Shown here piece after piece: positions 8,220-14,350 of a stretch of DNA of 26,163 nt. A model generated the notes under the pieces. It was not told the origin of the DNA and ran no database searches. It saw nothing but the letters and a program-made list of their open reading frames with translations. The translations under genes were made by a program, and so were the position numbers. The stretch's first letter is position 1, and every line of letters starts with the position of its first letter. Location of the stretch: the NCBI GenBank assembly GCA_964383845.1, contig CAYLIF010000023.1, forward strand, positions 1 through 26,163, in the 5' to 3' direction. The DNA comes from JAAZGD01 sp964383845. GTDB taxonomy: Bacteria > Bacillota > Clostridia > Peptostreptococcales > Anaerovoracaceae.

Positions 8220-10235
8220 CTATTCTTTGTTCATTAGATCTATAAAAACACTAGCTAAATGGGGATCTAATTTAGATCCAGACATTTCTTTTATTATCTT
8301 TAAAGCTTCGTCTTTTTTCATGCCTTCTCCATTAATTTTATTGGTAAGGGCATCATAAACTTCTGCTATGGAAATAATTCTGGACATATATGGAATTTCT
8401 TCCCCTTTAAGACCTTTTGGATAGCCGCTTCCATCCCAGCTTTCATGGTGAGCATAGACACCATTTGCAATATCCAGGGTTCCGTCAAATAAATTTAATA
8501 TTCTATATCCAAATGCAGGATGTTGTTTTATTTTTGAAAATTCTTCTGTGGAATACTTACCCTCATTCTGGAGCAATTCATCATCTAAAACCAGCTTTCC
8601 TATATCATGAAAATACGCCATTCTTTTTAATTGGGCTAATTCCGTTAATGATAGTTTAACAGCTGTTCCAATCATCTGAGAATACATCATTACATTTTCG
8701 GAATGAGTCTTTTCTCGAGGGCTTTTTGTGTGTAATAAGCCGATTAAGGTGTAGACCATATCTTCATGGCTTGACTGGCGATCAATAGTCTTCTCTTTAT
8801 ACATTTCTCCTTCAGCATTGGTAATAATATGGTTTATTTCCTGATTTTCATCAGTTTTAGAGGCACTACCTATGGCCATACTACATGGAATCGAATTAAC
8901 TGAATAGGTGGCAAAATGATTTTGAATCTCTTTCTCCCTATTCAACGCTTCCTGAAGATCAGTTTTGGGGAGAACCAATACAAACTCGTCCCCCCCTACC
9001 CTTGCTAAAACATCATTTTTTCTCTTATATGTATTTAATACCTCGGAAGCTTTAATTAATAGCCGGTCTCCTGCTGAATGTCCAAAAATATCGTTTGTTA
9101 ACTTCAGCCTATTAATATCAGAAAAGATGATTGAAATAGGAAGATTCTCTGCTTTATCTAATTCTTTGATTTTTTCCTCGAAAAAACTTCGATTGTTTAG
9201 CCCTGTAAGCCAATCATGGCTATTTAGATATTGAAGCCGTTTTAGAGCAGCTTTTTCTTGAGTGATATCCCTAAATGTTATTACCACCCCTATAATATCC
9301 TCTCCCTTATGTTGAGGATAAGCCGCATATTCTACATCAAAGGCTGTTCCGTCCTTCTTCCAGAAAACCTCATCTGAAACCCTTACGCCTTTACCGTTTT
9401 CAAAAACTTTGAATATTTTGCAGTCATGGACTGACATATGAGATCCATCTTTATGCTTATTATGAATCTGTTCATGCATGTTTTTACCCAGCAATTCAGT
9501 TTCAACATTATAGCCTAAAAACTTCAAACCGCTTTTGTTGCAAAAGATACATTCCCCTAAGAGATTAATACCATAGATACCTTCTTCTGTTGATGCCAAA
9601 AGAATCTCAAACTTTTCTTTGCTATCAGATAAATCTGAAATAATATCTATGAATTCTTTGTCTCTTAACTCTAATTCTTCTGACACTTCCGAACGGCTAC
9701 GTTCATAAAAATTAATCAACAAAATTAAAACTACACTTGAAACGATAATATTAAGGTAGGATTGAATGTTATATACGTTCATTTCCCAGATTTTAAACTT
9801 AATGGCTATAACAACCATCAATATGACAACATAGAAATATGAGACTTTCATTGCTTTTTCATGGCCAAGCAAGAAAAAAATAATTGGCGGGAAAATAAAA
9901 AGCCAATAGAGATAATAATGGTTTGGGTCAGCTATGATAGAATAATAGATAAACAAAATGAATAAAGATACAACAAAAAAGCTACTAATTTTATTAACTT
10001 GGCCTGTTTTATGAAAATAGACTATACCAATTGTGGCTACAACCAAGCCTAAAATATTTATCAGTAAAATATGCTTGCTGACAGGCATCAGGATATTGGG
10101 AATTAAAAAACTAGCACACATTAAAAGCAATACCAGTAAAATCACATTGATAAAGTATGCCCTTCCATAATCAGCCTCACCTACTTTGAACCTGTGATTG
10201 TTAGTTGCAAATCTAAAAAAGGGGTTTGATTTCAT
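8220..10235 (-). CDS. Membrane-bound PAS-GGDEF-HD-GYP cyclic-di-GMP protein
   Basis: 671 residues in four parts. Residues about 25-180 hold five or six membrane segments, ending in a charged helix (YERSRSEVSEELELRDKEF). A PAS sensor domain follows (about 205-330; EILLASTEEGIYGINLLGE to VVITFRDITQEKA). The GGDEF domain (about 335-490) has an intact RVGGDEFVLVLP signature and, five residues before it, RKND, an RxxD inhibitory-site pattern. The HD-GYP domain (about 495-665) has HDIGK, HHESWDGSGYPKGLKGEEIP and AEVYDALT. GGDEF domains make cyclic-di-GMP and HD-GYP domains degrade it; both active-site signatures look complete, so the protein may do either or favour one. GGAGG lies 6 bases before the ATG. 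It lies between the HAD gene and the Lpd-like gene on one strand. The signal it senses is unknown. Confidence 0.95.
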   Translation of the reverse strand: MKSNPFFRFATNNHRFKVGEADYGRAYFINVILLVLLLMCASFLIPNILMPVSKHILLINILGLVVATIGIVYFHKTGQVNKISSFFVVSLFILFIYYSIIADPNHYYLYWLFIFPPIIFFLLGHEKAMKVSYFYVVILMVVIAIKFKIWEMNVYNIQSYLNIIVSSVVLILLINFYERSRSEVSEELELRDKEFIDIISDLSDSKEKFEILLASTEEGIYGINLLGECIFCNKSGLKFLGYNVETELLGKNMHEQIHNKHKDGSHMSVHDCKIFKVFENGKGVRVSDEVFWKKDGTAFDVEYAAYPQHKGEDIIGVVITFRDITQEKAALKRLQYLNSHDWLTGLNNRSFFEEKIKELDKAENLPISIIFSDINRLKLTNDIFGHSAGDRLLIKASEVLNTYKRKNDVLARVGGDEFVLVLPKTDLQEALNREKEIQNHFATYSVNSIPCSMAIGSASKTDENQEINHIITNAEGEMYKEKTIDRQSSHEDMVYTLIGLLHTKSPREKTHSENVMMYSQMIGTAVKLSLTELAQLKRMAYFHDIGKLVLDDELLQNEGKYSTEEFSKIKQHPAFGYRILNLFDGTLDIANGVYAHHESWDGSGYPKGLKGEEIPYMSRIISIAEVYDALTNKINGEGMKKDEALKIIKEMSGSKLDPHLASVFIDLMNKE

Positions 10236-10295
10236 CTAATTCCTCCACTAATCAAAAAGTGTGATTTAAGAAACCCATTATTATCCTGAGGATTT

Positions 10296-10946
10296 TCATT
10301 TAAAAAGTCCCTTAGCCTGGTGTAGGTTCTCAATATAATAATTAGAAAAAGCTTTAAGTTCATTTTGGTGTTGTTCTGCTGACGGATCATGAACACCAAC
10401 AACTATAAAGCCTGCATCTTTGGCAGTTTTTGCTGCATATAAGGCATCTTCAAATACCCAGGTATTCTCTAAAGAAGTTCCCAGAGATTTAAGTGCTATA
10501 AGGAATATTTCCGGATCATCTTTTCCCTTGCCTATATCGACACAGGAATGGACTGAATCAAAGTAATGTCTCATATTTATTCTTTCAAGAGCAGGTTCCA
10601 CTAGGTGGGCAGCAGTGGCTGTAGCAACACATAATGGAATTTCTTTAGCCTTTAAATATTCCAATAGTTCTTGGGCTCCTTCTTTTGGCTGCAGAATATC
10701 ATGATAGTATTCCGATATCATTTCATTTATTGAATCCATAATAACATCTGTTGATTCTATTAGGGAATAGTTTTTTTTCATATATTCTGCTGATTGTAGA
10801 AGACTAAGCTCTCTTGTGTCTTCTCTAAGTGAATCTTTTGGCTTTAAGCCCAAACTTTCAATAAATTTTGAGCCAATTTCACTCCAAATTCCCATTGAGT
10901 CTAATATAGTTCCATCAAGGTCAAAAATAACCCCTGTAGCTTTCAT
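10296..10946 (-). CDS. HAD-superfamily hydrolase, beta-phosphoglucomutase/phosphatase-like
   Basis: 216 residues. HAD motif I is DLDGTILDS (Asp9 nucleophile, Asp11 acid/base), motif II is the threonine region of LCVATATAA, and motif III/IV is KGKDDPEIFL followed by VFEDALYAAKTAKDAGF. The alpha-helical cap between motifs I and II is of the subclass I type found in beta-phosphoglucomutases, phosphoglycolate phosphatases and sugar-phosphate phosphatases. The product is probably a cytosolic phosphatase for a small phosphorylated metabolite; the substrate is not predictable. It begins 20 bases after the thiamine pyrophosphokinase gene on the same strand, with a weak GGTGA binding site, so it is probably the last gene of the DUF1538-PII-ThiN operon. 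The GGDEF gene follows after 60 bases. Confidence 0.9.
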   Translation of the reverse strand: MKATGVIFDLDGTILDSMGIWSEIGSKFIESLGLKPKDSLREDTRELSLLQSAEYMKKNYSLIESTDVIMDSINEMISEYYHDILQPKEGAQELLEYLKAKEIPLCVATATAAHLVEPALERINMRHYFDSVHSCVDIGKGKDDPEIFLIALKSLGTSLENTWVFEDALYAAKTAKDAGFIVVGVHDPSAEQHQNELKAFSNYYIENLHQAKGLFK

Positions 10947-10966
10947 TTTTTCACCACTTTCTATAA

Positions 10967-11677
10967 TTATGTTTCAAAAGCATCAGTGAAGAGGGTCTTT
11001 TCAGGGTTTGGGGATTTCCATATAATCATAAGACTACCTTCCTCTACATCTATAAATGCATCTTGGTCTATAAACTCGTTGCTTATACCAACAGGATAGT
11101 AATTAGATAAAGTTGCCTGGTTGAGAATAAATTTTAGACCTTTTATGTTTACTCCCTTTGACTCTTGGGTTAAAGAAAGTACAGAAATATAACCTTTTTT
11201 TTGTGCTTTAATTTTATAATCGTCGTTAGTTATAACAGTAATAATTTTTTCTCCTTGAATCAAGTATCCTCTGGCATTTTTTGTTGATATATAGTTTAAC
11301 AGTTGTATATTAGCCATGGAATGATCAAGTCTACCTCCAAGTCCTCCATATATAGCAAATGTATTAAAGCCTAAATCAAATCCTTTGTTGATAGCAAGCA
11401 TCATATCAGTTTCATCTTTTTCTTTGCTATAGGCTTCTGTTGGCACATCTTCTGGAATATTATCCAAACTATCCAAGTCACCAATTAGATAATCCGGTGT
11501 AATTCCCAATTTTTTCAACACACTATATCCACCATCCGCTGCTATAAGAAGGCCTTTATTTATAAACTCAAAATAATTTTCATCTAAAACTCCGGCTCCT
11601 ACAATATAGCAAACCGAATTTCTATTTTGACTGGGTGTTTTTTCCCCTCTATCATTTATTGGGTAGGCTTCTGTCAT
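10967..11677 (-). CDS. thiN: Thiamine pyrophosphokinase
   Basis: 236 residues from the ATG at 11677 (MTEAYPI), chosen because GAGG stands about 9 bases upstream; ATGs further upstream (11692, 11737) would lengthen the overlap with the PII gene and lack a better site. The enzyme transfers pyrophosphate from ATP to thiamine, giving thiamine diphosphate. Family motifs are all present: AADGGYSVLKKLGITPDYL, IGDLDSL, KDETDMMLAI and GGLGGRLDHSMANI, which form the nucleotide and thiamine sites. The C-terminal part is the small thiamine-binding beta domain (GVNIKGLKF, then VGISNEF). It overlaps the 3' end of the PII-like gene by 26 bases, which implies translational coupling. No TPP riboswitch is visible upstream, so control seems to follow the operon. 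Confidence 0.93.
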   Translation of the reverse strand: MTEAYPINDRGEKTPSQNRNSVCYIVGAGVLDENYFEFINKGLLIAADGGYSVLKKLGITPDYLIGDLDSLDNIPEDVPTEAYSKEKDETDMMLAINKGFDLGFNTFAIYGGLGGRLDHSMANIQLLNYISTKNARGYLIQGEKIITVITNDDYKIKAQKKGYISVLSLTQESKGVNIKGLKFILNQATLSNYYPVGISNEFIDQDAFIDVEEGSLMIIWKSPNPEKTLFTDAFET

Positions 11678-12353
11678 CCTTTTCTTCCTCATATAATCCA
11701 TAAACTTGATTAATGCTTTGTACGAATACCATACCATTTCCCGGCTGGTCCATTTTAAGACTTACACGGATAGCATCTACGATATTTTTGGTATTCTCCT
11801 TGGGAGAAACTATCATAACAATTTCTTTCTCTGGTTCAATAAACATTGAAAAAACTTTTTGGGTTTCATGAATCCCTGAACCACGTCCGTTGATTATAGT
11901 TCCTCCAGGAGCTCCTGCTTCAATGGCTGCATCTACCACATCTTCTGCTTTTCCTCTATCCACAATGGTCATTATTAAGTTATGCATTGTTTCACCAACT
12001 CCTTTTTTATCATTAATTTCTTGGCAATTACATGAACTGGTTCCAATTATTCCACATAATTCCAATGTAAAAGCAATCCCTGTATTTGGTTCAGATAAAT
12101 AATATCTTGCCTCCAGATTCTCTAGTGCTTTATCAACAATCTCACGCTCACCAGCCATAAGGATAACTTCTTTTTCAAGTTCAAGTCCCCCTAGGAAATT
12201 TGATACAATATTTGGGGAAGTACCCTTGCCGTACATTACCGTTCCACCACTAACACCTTCTTTTTTAGCTGTTCTAATGATCTTAGAGGCCATGCCTCTA
12301 TTAGCGATAAAACAGATTAATTCTAAATCTAAAGGTTCAGTTATATCAACCAT
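11652..12353 (-). CDS. Tandem (two-domain) PII-like protein
   Basis: 233 residues made of two PII-like ferredoxin-fold units. Unit one (about residues 10-105) contains ICFIANRGMASKIIRTAKKE, GVSGGTVMYGKG and EKEVILMAGE. Unit two (about 120-215) repeats the plan with MTIVDRGKAEDVVDAAIEAG, APGGTIINGRG and EKEIVMIVSP. In PII proteins the GG-----G-G segment leads into the T-loop that touches partner proteins, and ATP/ADP or related ligands bind between subunits. A Cys-rich linker (TSSCNCQEINDKKGVG) joins the units. The gene starts 4 bases after the DUF1538 stop and overlaps thiN, so it is translated together with the membrane protein. By analogy with AmtB-GlnK and SbtA-SbtB I infer that it senses a nucleotide or ion state and gates the DUF1538 protein. 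The ligand is unknown. Confidence 0.88.
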   Translation of the reverse strand: MVDITEPLDLELICFIANRGMASKIIRTAKKEGVSGGTVMYGKGTSPNIVSNFLGGLELEKEVILMAGEREIVDKALENLEARYYLSEPNTGIAFTLELCGIIGTSSCNCQEINDKKGVGETMHNLIMTIVDRGKAEDVVDAAIEAGAPGGTIINGRGSGIHETQKVFSMFIEPEKEIVMIVSPKENTKNIVDAIRVSLKMDQPGNGMVFVQSINQVYGLYEEEKDDRSLPNK

Positions 12354-12357
12354 TTTA

Positions 12358-13836
12358 TTAAACCCCTTCTTTTCTTGATTTTAATTTGAAAACTAAACCT
12401 AACAATTGTAATGTAACCAAAGGTGTCATTGCTACCATAGCGATTATTCCAAAACCATCGACCATGACATTGGATCCTTCAATAGCCTCTGCTGCTCCTT
12501 GTGCAAATGCCAATATAAATGTTGCCGTCATTGGTCCAGAAGCAACGCCTCCAGCATCAAAAGCAATACCCACAAAAATTTTAGGAACAATATACATCAA
12601 TACTATAGCAATTAAATATCCTGGCAGTAGGAAATGCCATAGATGTAAATCTGCTAGTAAAACTCTTACCATTGATAAAGCTACAGCTAGTCCCACCCCA
12701 ATAGCCAAGGTGAACATAACTAGTTTTCTAGGTACGTAACCTTTTGTAACTTCAGCTATTTGATGAGTTAATACTGAGACTGCTGGCTCTGCTAATACTA
12801 TTAATAATCCTAATATAAAGCCAACTATAACCAAAAAAGCTTTATTGTCAAGTCCTGCAAGTATATACCCTACTTTGCTTCCCACTATCATAAAGCCGGA
12901 ACTTACTCCAGTAAGAAACAATACCAATCCCAAGTATGCAAAAATCACCCCAAACATAACCCGGCGCACTTGTCTTAATGACATTTTAAAAGAAATTGGC
13001 TGGAATATAAGAAACAAAAAGACAATAGGCGCTAAGGCAAAAAATATCTCTATTCCAACTTGGGGGAGTTTATCTAAAAATGGTTGGATAATCGCATTGG
13101 AATTATTGGGAGTTACGTCTAAATCACCTGCTATTTCATCAACTCCGGCTATAATACTCATAGCCATAACTGCAATTATTGCTCCCACAGATGCTATCCC
13201 TACCAATCCGAAGCTATCTTTTTCAGAAGCCTTGCTATCTTTTTTAAGACCTGAAATGCCTGATGCTAGGGCTAATATAAAGGGAACGGTTAGGGCCCCA
13301 GTTGTAGCACCTGATGCATCAAATGAAATAGCCAAAAATTCCGAGCTAGTAAATAATCCCAGTATTAATACTATTGCATATAAAACTGTTAATATTTTAT
13401 AAAGAGGTATGTTGTAGAGTATACGAACGAGACCTAAAACAACCATGGAAGCTACTCCTATTGATACAACAAAAATAACCCCAACCTTTGAAACAACGCC
13501 ATTTGAAACTGAATCTACTTGTCCTGCTAAAATGTGAAGGTCTGGTTCTGCTATAGAAATTAAAAACCCCAAAATTAGTCCAGCTGCTACTACTAGCCAC
13601 AACTTATTTCTTTTGGTTATTGTAGATCCCATTATGTTCCCAATTGGACTAATACTTATATCTACTCCAACTAAAAAAAGCGTTAGACCAATAATGATCC
13701 ATAAAGAACCTACTAAGAACCTTAGTAATACAGGAGTACCTAAGGGTGTTAGTGTAAAGTGTAATATTACAACAAGAATTGTAACCGGGAGCACTGACAT
13801 GAGTACTTCTTTGAATTTCGAATAAATTGGCCCCAA
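12358..13836 (-). CDS. DUF1538 membrane protein with internal duplication
   Basis: 492 residues, almost entirely hydrophobic, with two homologous halves. Matching pairs include LVGSLWIIIGLTLFLVGVDI with FGVIFAYLGLVLFLTGVSSG, ISIAEPDLHILAGQV with IVLAEPAVSVLTHQI, and FDASGATTGALTVPFILA with FDAGGVASGPMTATFILA. Conserved Glu-Pro pairs inside membrane segments and a polar FDA-G---G stretch in each half look like a substrate path of a duplicated transporter, but function is not established for DUF1538. The start is a TTG at 13836: AAGGAG lies 7-8 bases upstream, whereas the next ATG (13801) has none. It is the first gene of an operon with the PII-like protein and ThiN. An extended -10 promoter lies about 30 bases upstream, and a terminated, structured RNA lies further upstream. 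Confidence 0.88.
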   Translation of the reverse strand: MGPIYSKFKEVLMSVLPVTILVVILHFTLTPLGTPVLLRFLVGSLWIIIGLTLFLVGVDISISPIGNIMGSTITKRNKLWLVVAAGLILGFLISIAEPDLHILAGQVDSVSNGVVSKVGVIFVVSIGVASMVVLGLVRILYNIPLYKILTVLYAIVLILGLFTSSEFLAISFDASGATTGALTVPFILALASGISGLKKDSKASEKDSFGLVGIASVGAIIAVMAMSIIAGVDEIAGDLDVTPNNSNAIIQPFLDKLPQVGIEIFFALAPIVFLFLIFQPISFKMSLRQVRRVMFGVIFAYLGLVLFLTGVSSGFMIVGSKVGYILAGLDNKAFLVIVGFILGLLIVLAEPAVSVLTHQIAEVTKGYVPRKLVMFTLAIGVGLAVALSMVRVLLADLHLWHFLLPGYLIAIVLMYIVPKIFVGIAFDAGGVASGPMTATFILAFAQGAAEAIEGSNVMVDGFGIIAMVAMTPLVTLQLLGLVFKLKSRKEGV

Positions 13837-13868
13837 ATTCTTTCTCCTTCCTGTTATTAATTATTAAA

Positions 13869-13877
13869 ATTATAGCA
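13869..13877 (-). promoter_or_regulatory. Extended -10 promoter directly before the DUF1538 operon
   Basis: TG-C-TATAAT on the minus strand (TATAAT at 13874-13869) is a perfect extended -10 element about 33 bases from the TTG start. The bases where a -35 would lie (ACAATT) are poor, as is common for extended -10 promoters. It sits downstream of the RNA terminator, so the operon may be transcribed without passing through the leader. Confidence 0.5.
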
Positions 13878-13964
13878 CAGGTAAGCCAGTAAATTGTCTT
13901 TTTAGTTACATTTGCTCCCATAAATAAAAAAATAACATATGGACTCTAATAATTATTTAAATAC

Positions 13965-14012
13965 AAAGAGAAAGAGTAAGCTAAAATTCTATTTAGGAAT
14001 TTCTGCTTACTC
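13965..14012 (-). terminator. Intrinsic terminator ending the structured RNA
   Basis: On the minus strand GAGTAAGC (14012-14005) pairs perfectly with GCTTACTC (13981-13974); inside it AAATTC can pair with GAATTT. The hairpin is followed by TTTCTCTTTGTATTT. It separates the promoter at 14281-14309 from the DUF1538 gene. Confidence 0.85.
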
Positions 14013-14054
14013 CTTCTTTGAGGTGTAGCACAATGGCATACGTCCTCCTTTCAT
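14007..14054 (-). CDS. Putative 15-residue leader peptide overlapping the terminator
   Basis: ATG at 14054 with AGGAG five bases upstream opens a 15-codon frame, MKGGRMPLCYTSKKE, ending with TAA at 14009-14007. A second in-frame ATG (14039) has its own AAAGGAGG four bases upstream. The last sense codon and the stop codon lie inside the 5' arm of the terminator. A ribosome stalled or slow at the end of this frame would therefore hide that arm and allow read-through into the DUF1538 operon. This is the classical layout of translation-coupled attenuation. Expression of the peptide is inferred only, and random short frames with binding sites do occur. Confidence 0.45.
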   Translation of the reverse strand: MKGGRMPLCYTSKKE

Positions 14055-14280
14055 TACTACTCCTAACCCGATTTTCCGGTTCTACCACCGGATCTAAAAC
14101 CACTACATCGGATCAACCTCTCTTCCTGTAAGATCCGCAATAATCATTGGATTATTCTTTTCTTTACAGTACTGCTACCTTTGTCAACAACTATCCTAAA
14201 TCGGATTTTTGTGTTTAACATGGCTTAGGTTTCTCGGAGTGCCTCAAGTACTCGGTGACAACCTTTCTTTGAGTATCACC

Positions 14281-14309
14281 ATATTACAACAAGTTATAAT
14301 CTTTGTCAA
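14281..14309 (-). promoter_or_regulatory. Promoter of the structured RNA
   Basis: TTGACA (14309-14304), a 17-base spacer and TAATAT (14286-14281) on the minus strand. This is one of the best sigma-A promoters in the window. It lies in the 70 bases that follow the antiporter stop codon and points toward the DUF1538 operon. Confidence 0.8.
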
Positions 14310-14350
14310 GTCTTTTATCAGAAAATTTTAAATATTTTGCGAATCATTTT

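Larger units (their letters stand above)
13965..14275 (-). ncRNA. Structured, terminated leader or stand-alone RNA of unknown class
   Basis: This is the gene-free stretch between the antiporter gene and the DUF1538 operon. A near-consensus promoter starts a transcript of about 300 nt ending at a U-tailed hairpin. Visible helices (minus-strand order): TTGAGG/CCTCAA closing pair (14247-14242 with 14023-14018); a 10-bp long-range helix AATCCGATTT/AAATCGGGTT with one wobble (14207-14198 with 14074-14065); AATAATC-CAAT-GATTATT hairpin (14156-14139); CGGATC/GATCCG (14137-14132 with 14114-14109); CCGGT/ACCGG (14091-14087 with 14080-14076). Several have competing partners. I could not match it to the SAM, TPP, FMN, lysine, glycine, cobalamin, c-di-AMP, c-di-GMP, T-box, RNase P, SRP or tmRNA cores I remember. 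It may be a riboswitch-like attenuator for the DUF1538-PII operon or an independent RNA. No covariation test was possible. Confidence 0.6.

Noticed and set aside
11678..11737. Upstream starts for thiamine pyrophosphokinase at 11737 or 11692.
   Set aside because: They deepen the overlap with the PII gene and add residues not expected in ThiN; the ATG at 11677 has a well placed GAGG.
12845..13402. Long plus-strand frame of 185 codons opposite the DUF1538 gene.
   Set aside because: An antisense shadow of a repetitive membrane-protein gene; no binding site and no protein-like features of its own.
13649..13921. 90-codon minus-strand frame overlapping the start of the DUF1538 gene.
   Set aside because: No ribosome binding site, and it is out of frame with the well supported DUF1538 gene whose own TTG start has a strong site.
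14076..14094. TGGTAGAACCGG in the leader as the T-box antiterminator sequence.
   Set aside because: The T-box core GGGTGGNACCGCG is not matched, it lies upstream of the only AGTAGTA-like element rather than downstream of a stem I, and there is no aminoacyl-tRNA synthetase or amino-acid gene next to it.
14054..14108. Three in-frame TAG codons between the two short ATG frames, which might suggest pyrrolysine read-through.
   Set aside because: No pylT or pylS is visible, the frame between them does not look like protein, and the bases are explained by RNA helices.
14018..14250. Resemblance of the leader RNA to the M-box (ykoK) magnesium riboswitch: TGAGGC-TCC near the 5' side and ATGCCAT plus GTGCTA-A-CTC near the 3' side.
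   Set aside because: The central conserved part of the M-box as I remember it (GCUGC-GCCC and the AAAAUGUC--AGACG loop) is not present, and the distances differ. Short matches alone are not enough; a covariance search should still test it.
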